Shown piece by piece: positions 34,159 through 41,761 of a DNA stretch of 64,000 nt. The stretch is from assembly GCA_016718385.1 (NCBI GenBank), contig JADKDK010000009.1, forward strand, positions 1-64,000, in the 5' to 3' direction. The DNA comes from Gammaproteobacteria bacterium (GTDB taxonomy: Bacteria > Pseudomonadota > Gammaproteobacteria > Pseudomonadales > UBA5518). Each line of letters begins with the position of its first letter. Positions within the stretch are counted from its first letter, which is position 1. The notes beneath the pieces were generated by a model. The model did not search any database. It had not been told where the DNA came from and was given only the letters and a program-made list of their open reading frames with translations. Made by a program: the position numbers and the translations under genes.

Positions 34159-34835
34159 CACGACCGCACCTCCTGCGGTGCGGGCACCGGCACTTCGATG
34201 AGATCCGGCGCAAGCTCCTTGCGTGAAATGCGCAGGGCTTCGATTACCGCACTGCTGAAATCGTTGTCGATGACCCATTGTTTCTGGCCGGCATCCCAGT
34301 AGCCCGTCTCGGAGCCATCGACCGTGCGGTACAGCAGCGAAACCCTGCCGACCCGGACGAATTCCGCCTCGCGCCCGTCGGGCAGCGTTCCCTTGTAGTC
34401 CGACATCGTGCGCCCGTACTCCATCTCGATCTGGTAAGCCTCCATGAGACGGCGGAAGCGCTCGGCAGGCGCGGTCCCCTCCGTGGTCATGAGCTCGCGC
34501 AGCCGATCGATGCGCGCCTTGCGATCCGATACCGGATCGACGAACGGCACGTCTGCCGCCACGAACTGCTCCAGGCTCGCGAACATGCGCTCCAGCAGCG
34601 GACCGAATTCCGCGCCCGTCGTATCCAGGGTGGCCAGCTGCGCCTGGAGTTGCGCGAGCTCCGATTCCTGCGAACCGATCTGGCGCTGAATCAACGCGTT
34701 GAATGCCGCGATGCTCTCGGCATCCGCCACCAGCCGCGCATAGCGCGCGCCGGCATCCTCGGCGGCGGCAAGCCCGCAGCCGACACCCAGTGCCAGCGCA
34801 AGCGCCAGACGGGCAGCACCCCGTACCTGCTTCAT
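34158..34835 (-). CDS. DUF3450 family periplasmic protein (copy 2)
   Basis: A 225-residue secreted coiled-coil protein. The ATG at 34835 gives a signal peptide (AARLALALALGVGCGLAAA). The Gln/Glu/Leu-rich coiled coil (SQESELAQLQAQLATLDTTG) covers about residues 45-80, followed by the conserved globular part with RRLMEAYQIEMEYGRTMSDY and GYWDAGQKQWVIDNDFSSAV. DUF3450 genes accompany TonB2-type systems of Gammaproteobacteria, where they are thought to act with the ExbB-like protein next door. It is paralogous to the gene at 39.5-40.3 kb. It follows the TPR gene after 41 bases. Confidence 0.85.
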   Translation of the reverse strand: MKQVRGAARLALALALGVGCGLAAAEDAGARYARLVADAESIAAFNALIQRQIGSQESELAQLQAQLATLDTTGAEFGPLLERMFASLEQFVAADVPFVDPVSDRKARIDRLRELMTTEGTAPAERFRRLMEAYQIEMEYGRTMSDYKGTLPDGREAEFVRVGRVSLLYRTVDGSETGYWDAGQKQWVIDNDFSSAVIEALRISRKELAPDLIEVPVPAPQEVRS

Positions 34836-34876
34836 GATCCGTCTCTCACGCCTCATTGTTGGCATCCATCCTCGGT

Positions 34877-36113
34877 TCAACCGGTCTGCACCTTGATGAG
34901 TTGCAGATACCCGTCAGCCATCTTGCGGTGTTTCTCGAAATTGCGGGCGCGCGTGAACGACTCCTGCGCGGCCCCGTAGTTCTTCTGGTTGAACTGGGCG
35001 ATGCCGAGCAGCAGCTGCGCATTGCCCGTGTCCTTCAGCCCGCCCTTGCGCAGCGCGCTCTGCAGCGCAGTCGTCGCCGCGGACCATTCATTGCGCTGGA
35101 TCTGTACTTCGCCGAGGCGCACGAACAAATCGCCGTTCGAGGCCATCTCGGCGGCACGCTGCAACGGACCGGTCGCCTTCGCGAACTCGCGCGCGGCAAC
35201 CCAGCAGTTGGCCTGCTTTTCGTAGAGCTTGAAGTCCACCTTGACCAGCTTCTTCTGGATCGCCTCCGTCCAGCATGGTTCCACAGCGGTATGGCGCATC
35301 GTTGAACAGCTGAAGGTCCGCGAGACGACGCACGTCGGAGTCATCGGTGAGGATGCCGCCGTTGTAGGCGAGCTGCGCAACGGCCAGGGACTTCGGATAA
35401 TCCTCCATCTGTCCGTACACCGACGACAGCTGCTGCCAGTAGGTCTTCTTCTCGGGCGCCATGTTGATGAGGCGCTTCAGCAGCGGCACGGCCTGGGCAT
35501 ACTGGTCCTGCTGCAGGTAGAGCGCGAGCACCAGCTGCACCCAGCTCTCCTGCGGCTTCTCGGCCAGATCCACCGCCTTCTGCGCCGGCCCGATCGCGCG
35601 CTTGTAATCGTTCTGCTGGTAGTAAGCCACCGCGAGCAGATAGTAGGCCGCGCTGTTGGGGTTCTGCGCCGTCTGGAACCATTGTTCCAGCGAGGCCGCG
35701 CCTTCCTTCCACTTCTCCTGCGCCAGGAACATCTGCGCGATCTGGTAGCGCGTGTCCGACACTTCCTTCTCGTTCAGGCCGCCGGCGTCGATGGCCGCCT
35801 GCAGGTGCTTCTGCGCACCCGAATAGTTGTCGCGCGAGCTCTCGATCGTGGCCAGGATCTGCTCGGTGCGGCTGCGCTCGTAGGGGCTCAGCGCGTCGAG
35901 CTTGAGCTTGGCCACGGCCGCCTTGGCACCGGCGTAGTTTTCCTTGTTCAGCGCTTCGATCGCCTCGGTCAGGATCTTGCCGGTCGCGGCGTCGATGCCG
36001 GTGGGCGGAGGCGCCTTCTCGTCATCCTTTTTCTGCGCTGCGACGTTGCCGGCCAGCGCGAATGCGACCAGCACCGAACAGGCGACGCGCAGAAGAAAAC
36101 CGGATTGCCGCAT
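34877..36113 (-). CDS. tetratricopeptide-repeat protein of the TonB operon, one frameshift
   Basis: A periplasmic TPR protein of about 412 residues. Signal peptide at the start (GFLLRVACSVLVAFALAGNV). TPR-like helices are clear, for example YYLLAVAYYQQNDYKRAIGP and ESWVQLVLALYLQQDQYAQA. The frame breaks near 35270 in YRCGTMLDGG and continues in another frame as EAIQKKLVKVDFKLYEKQAN to the stop at 34877, with more repeats (NAQLLLGIAQFNQKNYGAAQ). One indel restores the whole. It starts two bases after the tonB stop. Such TPR proteins are regular members of these operons and probably organise the periplasmic complex. Confidence 0.85.
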
Positions 36114-36115
36114 CG

Positions 36116-36712
36116 TCAGTTCTCCAGGGCAAAGCGGATGATGGTCTGGACGCCCACGCGATCCACTGCAACACCACCCTCGATTTTGGGATTGTAACGC
36201 CAGCGCAGGATCGACTTGAGCGCCGCCTCCTCGAAGATCTTGCTCGAGGACTTCACGACCACGGCATCCTTGACCGACCCGGTGCCGGTAATCGTGAACT
36301 GCACCTGCACCCAGCCTTCCAGGCCGCGGCTGAGCGCGCGCTGCGGATAATCCGGCGGCACGCGCACCAGCGGGATGGTGTCGCGGTCGGAACCGGCGCT
36401 CAGCGACATCTTCGACATCGCCGAGCCCGCATCGACGGTCGGTGTCAGCGTCGCGACGTTGCTCTCCACGCTGCCGGAACTGAACGCCATGCGCGGCACT
36501 TCAGGCGCGGGCGGCGGACGCTCGCGCTCGACCTTCTGCTCGCGCTTGCTCGCCACTTCCGTGTCCTTGCGCATGCGCGTGAACTCGATGCGCGTCGCTG
36601 TACGCATGCTGGCCGCATCGATGGGCCCGCTGATCAGCTTCCACATGACCCAGAACATGGCCACTGTAAGCAGGGCACCGAATATCAGCGCAATATTCAA
36701 CCTGATGATCAA
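36116..36712 (-). CDS. tonB: energy transducer TonB
   Basis: A 198-residue TonB. One N-terminal membrane anchor (LNIALIFGALLTVAMFWVMW) is followed by a short linker with a modest Pro/basic segment (EQKVERERPPPAPEVPR) and the C-terminal TonB domain (VRVPPDYPQRALSRGLEGWV, VQFTITGTGSVKDAVVVKSS, then ILRWRYNPKIEGGVAVDR). The anchor lacks the classical SHLS His motif that E. coli TonB uses to couple with ExbB, as in other TonB2-type proteins. It carries ExbB/ExbD-derived energy to outer-membrane receptors such as the one at 15.6-17.8 kb. Confidence 0.92.
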   Translation of the reverse strand: MIIRLNIALIFGALLTVAMFWVMWKLISGPIDAASMRTATRIEFTRMRKDTEVASKREQKVERERPPPAPEVPRMAFSSGSVESNVATLTPTVDAGSAMSKMSLSAGSDRDTIPLVRVPPDYPQRALSRGLEGWVQVQFTITGTGSVKDAVVVKSSSKIFEEAALKSILRWRYNPKIEGGVAVDRVGVQTIIRFALEN

Positions 36713-36737
36713 GACGACTTACTCCCCACGTTGCCGT

Positions 36738-37151
36738 TCAGCCGCCCGCATCCGTGTCGGCTGCGATGGCTACATCCTTGATACCGCCCAGGCGGACCTC
36801 GTCCATGACCTTCGCCACCATGCCCGCGCGCGCCGCGCGGTCGGCGATGATCACGACGCTGTCGTCCGGACGCTCGACGTGCAGACGCTCCATGATGCCC
36901 CGGACTTCCCTCAATTCCACCGCGCGGCGGTCGATCCAGATGTCGCCGTTCTCCCGTATCGCCACGAGCAGGTTGCCCGACGGACGTTCTTCGGCGGTGA
37001 CCGCCAGGGGACGGAATACCGTGATTCCCGGCTCCTTGATGAAGGATGTCGTGATGATGAAGAAGATCAACAGGTTGATCGTGAAGTCGAGCATCGGCGC
37101 CAGGTCGATGCCATGATCCTCGCCTTCGGCAGAATGTCGTCTTGCCTGCAC
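36738..37151 (-). CDS. exbD: ExbD/TolR family protein (second of two)
   Basis: A 137-residue ExbD. The single membrane segment with the proton-path Asp is LAPMLDFTINLLIFFIITTS (about residues 17-36). The periplasmic domain contains SGNLLVAIRENGDIWIDRRA and VVIIADRAARAGMVAKVMDE. A short basic, His-containing cytoplasmic tail precedes the membrane helix. Together with the neighbouring ExbD it could form an ExbD heterodimer in the ExbB pentamer pore. It lies 21 bases after the first exbD and 25 bases before tonB. Confidence 0.92.
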   Translation of the reverse strand: MQARRHSAEGEDHGIDLAPMLDFTINLLIFFIITTSFIKEPGITVFRPLAVTAEERPSGNLLVAIRENGDIWIDRRAVELREVRGIMERLHVERPDDSVVIIADRAARAGMVAKVMDEVRLGGIKDVAIAADTDAGG

Positions 37152-37172
37152 GGTCGTGTCCTCGTGATTCGC

Positions 37173-37583
37173 CTAGTTCGTGGTGGTGAAGGTGATGTTG
37201 TAGATGCCACCGAGGTGCACCTGGTCCACCACCTCGACCACCACGCCCGAGGGCGCCATGTCATTCGCCAGGATCAGCACGCCGGCGTCCGGATGGACCG
37301 CGCTCATGCGCTCGACGTTGGCGCGCACGGCACGCACGTCGATCGAGCGGTTGTCCACCCACACCTCGCCGTTGTCCAGCACCTGGATCTGGATGCTCTT
37401 CGAATCGTCCTCGTTCGGCTGCTCGAAACCGGTCGGGCGGTTCACCTGCACCGCGGTCGCCTTCACGAACACCGCGGTGATGATGAAGAAGATCAGCAGG
37501 TTGATGACGAAGTCCAGCATGGGAGCGAGGTCGATCCCGTGGGACGATTCATGTGAGGCTTGTACGCGACGCTTGAGACGCAT
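37173..37583 (-). CDS. exbD: ExbD/TolR family protein (first of two)
   Basis: A 136-residue ExbD with the membrane helix LAPMLDFVINLLIFFIITAV (essential Asp in MLDF, about residue 24) and a periplasmic domain containing IQIQVLDNGEVWVDNRSIDV and GVLILANDMAPSGVVVEVVD. It starts two bases after the exbB stop. It differs clearly from the adjacent ExbD in the periplasmic part, so this is an old duplication rather than a recent copy. Confidence 0.92.
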   Translation of the reverse strand: MRLKRRVQASHESSHGIDLAPMLDFVINLLIFFIITAVFVKATAVQVNRPTGFEQPNEDDSKSIQIQVLDNGEVWVDNRSIDVRAVRANVERMSAVHPDAGVLILANDMAPSGVVVEVVDQVHLGGIYNITFTTTN

Positions 37584-37585
37584 GA

Positions 37586-38107
37586 TTACAGTGGCAACCT
37601 GTCTGCTAGAAGTTCGGTTTCCCGCTCGGCACGGGTGCGGAAGTAATGCACCGGGTACAGTCCCGTGATGCTCACCGCAAGTCCCGTCATCGTGCAGATC
37701 ATCGCTTCGGAAACACCGCTCGCCATGCTGCGGGCGTCGGCGTTACCGCGCAGTGCCATGGAGTCGAATACCTCGAGCATTCCGGTCACGGTCCCGATGA
37801 GGCCGAGCAACGGCGACATCGGAACCAGGACCTGCATGACCGGGAACCCGACCGTCATGGACTCGTTCAGCCGCGAGATCATCCGCTGGCGAATCTGGCG
37901 CGCGCACCACGAATTGCGGTCGGTGCGCGCCATCCACTGGGCCTGCAACGCCGCAGCCTGCGCGGGCAGCACCCGCCAGAAGTACCAGATACGCTCGATC
38001 ACGAGCCCCCACAGCAACACGCCCGAGGCGAAGATCCATCCGACGAACGGGCCGCCGTCCGCCAGCAGATGGACGATTCCGTTCAGCAGAGGGATGTTCT
38101 CAAGCAC
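37586..38107 (-). CDS. exbB: ExbB, MotA/TolQ/ExbB proton channel protein
   Basis: A 173-residue short ExbB2-type protein. Three membrane segments: GPFVGWIFASGVLLWGLVIE, VLVPMSPLLGLIGTVTGMLE and SEAMICTMTGLAVSITGLYP, the latter two lining the ExbD pore. The start overlaps the end of the larger ExbB-like gene by eight bases, so translation is probably coupled. With ExbD it forms the proton-driven motor of the TonB complex in the inner membrane. Confidence 0.92.
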   Translation of the reverse strand: MLENIPLLNGIVHLLADGGPFVGWIFASGVLLWGLVIERIWYFWRVLPAQAAALQAQWMARTDRNSWCARQIRQRMISRLNESMTVGFPVMQVLVPMSPLLGLIGTVTGMLEVFDSMALRGNADARSMASGVSEAMICTMTGLAVSITGLYPVHYFRTRAERETELLADRLPL

Positions 38108-39494
38108 GGCGCTGCCTCTCGATGCTCTCGGCCAGCATGCCGGCCGACTGTTCCTCGATGACCTGCGTCACGCCGCGCGACAGCGCGGTCAGCAGCGCGT
38201 TGCCGAACAGCAGCGGGATCGCGATGCCGAGACCCAGCACCGTTGCGATCATCGCCGCGCCGATACCATCGGCCATCAGCTTGGGATCGCTGGAGCCCGA
38301 TTCCGTGATGCTCTGGAACGTCATGATCATACCGAGCACGGTGCCGATCAGGCCGAGCAGGGGACCGGCGGCGACCGCGAGGCGCAGCAGTGCCTGGAAG
38401 CGCTCGAGCTTCGGCACCTCGCGGAACACGGCTTCGGAGATCCGCAGCTCGGCTACGTCGGCCTCCTGCTCGATGGTGTTTGCATCGCCCTTGAAGGACA
38501 GCAGCACACGGCCCAGCGGATTGTCCTTGACCGGCTTGTCCAGGTTCTTGAGCTGTGCCGACACGCGCAGGCGCACGAACACCAGGTAGACGAGTTGCCA
38601 GAGGAACGCGAGGAAGGCAATCAAGCCGACGGCGAGGATGACGTAGTTGATGCTCTCGCCGTGCTCGATGCGCTGCCCCCAGGTGGGACGCTCGACGTAC
38701 AGCGCCATCAGCACGCCGCGCGAGGAGTCGACAACCGCCTGCACGTAGCCTTCGGTCGCCGCCTCGAGGTTCTTCACATAGTTCAGGATCTCCTGCGGCG
38801 GCTGGCGCGGGTAGACGTTCAGCGACTGCAGCGCCGGCATGTACTGCAGGACCTTGCCGCCTGAAACCGCGGTGAACGGTCCCACGCGCACCACGTCGCC
38901 CTGTGCCGACTCGCCGCCGGGCTGCACCACGTTCGCCTTGTAGCGGGCGACCTGGCCGCTGGCGACCATCTCGCGCTGCAGCTCGAACCACACGCGCTCG
39001 AGATCGGCGGTCACCGGAACGCCCTTGGACGCCGCGAAGGCACGCAGCACCTCGGCACGGTCCGGTTCGCCTGCCGCCGGCGGGTACTGGGTCGAGATCA
39101 GCGACTGCTCCAGGACGGTCGCGCTGTCGCCGGCAACCTGCCGCGACAGGCCGAACACCTCGGCGAGGCCCAGGCTGACGGCCTTTTGCTGCAGTTGTTT
39201 GCCGAGCTCGTTGATCTTGAGATCGTTGGCGGAGAACTGCCCCGAGAGCGCATCCGACCGGGCCTTGAGCGCATCGCGCTTGGCCTGGGCCTCGGCCAGC
39301 ATCTTCTCCTGGTCGGCAGCGGAAGCCGCGTTGTAGGCCGCGCTGCGCTGCTCGAAGGCCTGCGAGTCGGCGGAACGCCCCGCGGCAACCTCCTGCAACA
39401 GCGCATCGAGGCTGTCAGCCGCGAACGCCGGAGTGCCTGCCTGCAGCAGCGTTGCCGCTGCGGCGAACTTGAAGAGCCTGTGCAACTTGATCAC
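38100..39494 (-). CDS. MotA/TolQ/ExbB proton channel family protein with periplasmic coiled coil (copy 1)
   Basis: A 464-residue TtpC-like protein. Signal peptide (FKFAAAATLLQAGTPAFA), periplasmic coiled coil (about residues 30-110, EKMLAEAQAKRDALKARSDA), the conserved LSRQVAGDSATVLEQSLIST, a membrane segment (INYVILAVGLIAFLAFLWQL) and the ExbB core (LAVAAGPLLGLIGTVLGMIM, GIGAAMIATVLGLGIAIPLL). Overlaps DUF3450 copy 1 by ATGA (39491-39494) and exbB by eight bases. In Vibrio the counterpart TtpC is required for TonB2 function. Confidence 0.9.
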   Translation of the reverse strand: MIKLHRLFKFAAAATLLQAGTPAFAADSLDALLQEVAAGRSADSQAFEQRSAAYNAASAADQEKMLAEAQAKRDALKARSDALSGQFSANDLKINELGKQLQQKAVSLGLAEVFGLSRQVAGDSATVLEQSLISTQYPPAAGEPDRAEVLRAFAASKGVPVTADLERVWFELQREMVASGQVARYKANVVQPGGESAQGDVVRVGPFTAVSGGKVLQYMPALQSLNVYPRQPPQEILNYVKNLEAATEGYVQAVVDSSRGVLMALYVERPTWGQRIEHGESINYVILAVGLIAFLAFLWQLVYLVFVRLRVSAQLKNLDKPVKDNPLGRVLLSFKGDANTIEQEADVAELRISEAVFREVPKLERFQALLRLAVAAGPLLGLIGTVLGMIMTFQSITESGSSDPKLMADGIGAAMIATVLGLGIAIPLLFGNALLTALSRGVTQVIEEQSAGMLAESIERQRRA

Positions 39495-40279
39495 TGCCGT
39501 ACCTCCTGCGGGGCGGGAACCGGAACCATCAGCAGGTCGGGCGCACCATCTTTCTCGGCGACGCGACGGGCTTCCGCCACGGCGTCCGCATAGCTGTTGT
39601 CAACCACCCACGACTTCGAATTCACATCCCAGTAGCCCGTTTCCGCGCCGTCCAGCGACTGGTACATCAGCGCGACGCGACCCAGGCGCACGAACGACAC
39701 CGTGCGCGCATCCCCACCGGAGCCGAGCAGGCCTTCATAGGCGTCCAGGGTACGGCCGTTCTCCAGTTCGATCTGGTAGGCCTCCATGATGCGGCGATAT
39801 TTCTCGGAGATCGTGACATCGGCGCGGAGCATCATTTCCTGCAGCGACTCGACCCGCGCTTTGCGCTCGTCCTGCAGGAAGGGCACGTCGAGCGCCACGA
39901 AGCGCTCCAGCGTGTCGACCATGCGCTGCATCAGGGGCTGCACTTCGCGGTTGGTGGTCTCGATGTCGATGAGCTGCTTCTCGATGGAAGCCATCTCCTC
40001 GCGCTGCGCGGCAACCTGCTTGTCGAGCTGGGAGTTGTACTTCTCGAGGCTCTCCGCATCGGCAATGGCCGAGGCGTAGCGGCTCGAGGCGTCCTGCGTG
40101 CGGTCGCGGATCTCGTTGATGCGCTTCTGCGACGCCGCCGCCGCGCGGTCAGCCTCGCCCTGCGCGCCCAGCGCCGAATCGAGCGTCTGCGCGCCAACTG
40201 GGGCGGCAACCAGGGCGGCCGCACCGGCACTGATCAGGAGGGCCAGGGCCCTCGTGATCCTGGGATTGGAAGGGGTCAT
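39491..40279 (-). CDS. DUF3450 family periplasmic protein (copy 1)
   Basis: A 262-residue protein heading the TonB operon. Signal peptide (ALALLISAGAAALVAAPVGA), long coiled coil (about residues 40-110, with DKQVAAQREEMASIEKQLID), and the DUF3450 globular end (RIMEAYQIELENGRTLDAYE, VALMYQSLDGAETGYWDVNS). Its stop overlaps the ExbB-like gene by four bases. It is about 37 residues longer than copy 2, mostly in the coiled coil. Confidence 0.88.
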   Translation of the reverse strand: MTPSNPRITRALALLISAGAAALVAAPVGAQTLDSALGAQGEADRAAAASQKRINEIRDRTQDASSRYASAIADAESLEKYNSQLDKQVAAQREEMASIEKQLIDIETTNREVQPLMQRMVDTLERFVALDVPFLQDERKARVESLQEMMLRADVTISEKYRRIMEAYQIELENGRTLDAYEGLLGSGGDARTVSFVRLGRVALMYQSLDGAETGYWDVNSKSWVVDNSYADAVAEARRVAEKDGAPDLLMVPVPAPQEVRQ

Positions 40280-40637
40280 GACGGGTAGCGCCTCCTGATC
40301 AAAGAGTTCGACTCAGCGGGAAAGGGTGACATTGGACAAACAACCATCGAATCGCCTGTTTTACTTCTTGGCGGCCGCCTCCCGCATGGCGCGGTGAGGC
40401 CTGATTCGCTCGTCGGGCCGAACTCTAATGGAGAGCATTTAATGTTGCAAGCTGTTCCAGCCAGGGAAAGCAAATCTTTTTTGAAGAGTTTTCAACAGCG
40501 CTCCGGACAGGCTTCGGGAATATGCCGCGAGCCCCCGATCGCGGCATGTTCAATCACGATCGATCAAATATAATGGCGCCCGATTCCAGGGGTCACGGAG
40601 CGTCCGCTTCCAGCCTGCTCCGCGGCATATCTCCCCG
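40280..40637. other. 358-base divergent intergenic region between the TonB and nuo operons
   Basis: No gene is visible. The part near the TonB operon (about 40425-40500) is unusually AT-rich, with AAATCTTTTTTGAAGAG and GTTTTCAAC, and probably holds the leftward promoter, though I cannot fix a -35/-10 pair. The rightward part holds the inverted repeat and TATAAT described separately. No clear Fur-box palindrome is seen. Confidence 0.5.
40522..40574 (+). promoter_or_regulatory. probable nuo operon promoter with adjoining inverted repeat
   Basis: A perfect TATAAT at 40569-40574 reads towards nuoA, 63 bases before its first ATG. A weak -35 TGTTCA is at 40547-40552 (16-base spacing). Directly upstream and touching it is a perfect inverted repeat ATGCCGCGA/TCGCGGCAT (40522-40530 and 40539-40547, 8-base loop), well placed for a regulator. 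Confidence 0.5.
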
Positions 40638-41057
40638 ATGCCGGCACCGCACATGAATCCAGGTCTCGAAGCGCTGAGTCATAACTGGGCCGTGGCCGTC
40701 TTCGTGGCCGTGATCCTCCTCGTCTGTGTCCTGATGCTCGCCGTGTCCGCCCTGACGGGCGGGCGCACACGCGGGCGCGCCAAGACCGATCCCTTCGAAT
40801 CCGGGATCGTGTCGGTGGGCGGCGCCCACCTGCGGCTGCCCGCCAGGTTCTACCTCGTGGCGATGTTCTTCGTGATCTTCGACGTCGAGGCACTCTTCCT
40901 GTATGCGTGGGCCGTCTCGCTGCGCGAGAGCGGCTGGATCGGCTTCATCGAGGCCGCGACCTTCATCTTCATACTGACGGCCGGCCTGGTCTACCTGTGG
41001 CGGATCGGCGCGTTGCGCTGGGCCCCCGCCCCGCGTCGCCGGCCGCGCGAGCAGTGA
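40638..41057 (+). CDS. nuoA: NADH-quinone oxidoreductase subunit A
   Basis: A 139-residue membrane subunit of complex I. Three membrane segments are visible, including WAVAVFVAVILLVCVLMLAV and FYLVAMFFVIFDVEALFLYA; the conserved FDVE acid pair lies in the second and DPFESG (about residues 51-56) precedes it. ATG at 40638 is the first start; a second ATG at 40653 is also possible and neither has a strong ribosome site. First gene of nuoA-N. Confidence 0.94.
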   Translation: MPAPHMNPGLEALSHNWAVAVFVAVILLVCVLMLAVSALTGGRTRGRAKTDPFESGIVSVGGAHLRLPARFYLVAMFFVIFDVEALFLYAWAVSLRESGWIGFIEAATFIFILTAGLVYLWRIGALRWAPAPRRRPREQ

Positions 41058-41064
41058 GGTACCG

Positions 41065-41721
41065 ATGGACTACCGCCTGACCCCGATCGCCACCGACGCG
41101 CCCGTCCCGGTCCAGGCAGCGGCCGACCCGCTGTCGCAGCAGGTCCATCGCAGCGTGTTCATGGGCAAGCTCGAGGACGTGCTGCACAAGGCCGTGGGCT
41201 GGGGACGCAAGAACTCGCTGTGGCCCTACAACTTCGGCCTGTCCTGCTGCTACGTCGAGATGGCGACCGCCTTCACCGCGCCGCACGACGTCGCGCGCTT
41301 CGGCGCCGAGGTGATCCGCGCCTCGCCGCGCCAGGCGGACTTCATGGTGATCGCGGGTACCTGCTTCATCAAGATGGCCCCGGTGGTCCAGCGCCTCTAC
41401 GAGCAGATGCTGGAGCCGCGCTGGGTGATCTCGATGGGCTCCTGCGCCAACTCCGGCGGCATGTACGACATCTATTCCGTGGTGCAGGGCGTGGACAAGT
41501 TCCTGCCCGTCGACGTCTACATCCCGGGCTGCCCGCCGCGACCCGAGGCCTTCCTGCAGGGGCTGATGCTGCTGCAGGATTCCATCGCCACCGAACGCCG
41601 CCCGCTGTCGTGGGTGGTGGGCGACCAGGGCGTCCACAAGCTCGAGGTGCCCTCGCAGCGCGAACTGCGGCGCGAGGCGCGCATGAGCGCCACGACGCTG
41701 CGAACCCCCGACCAGGTATGA
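41065..41721 (+). CDS. nuoB: NADH-quinone oxidoreductase subunit B
   Basis: A 218-residue peripheral-arm subunit carrying the N2 [4Fe-4S] cluster. Cluster ligands are in GLSCCYVEMATAF (adjacent Cys pair, about residues 57-58), VIAGTCFIKMAP, and YIPGCPPRPEAFLQG. The ATG follows GAGG by eight bases and comes seven bases after nuoA. N2 hands electrons to quinone at the NuoB/NuoD/NuoH interface. The N-terminal 30 residues and C-terminal 20 are extensions of ordinary length. Confidence 0.96.
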   Translation: MDYRLTPIATDAPVPVQAAADPLSQQVHRSVFMGKLEDVLHKAVGWGRKNSLWPYNFGLSCCYVEMATAFTAPHDVARFGAEVIRASPRQADFMVIAGTCFIKMAPVVQRLYEQMLEPRWVISMGSCANSGGMYDIYSVVQGVDKFLPVDVYIPGCPPRPEAFLQGLMLLQDSIATERRPLSWVVGDQGVHKLEVPSQRELRREARMSATTLRTPDQV

Positions 41722-41761
41722 AAGGGATCCACGTGCGCACGCTGAGCAGGCCGGTTCACGG

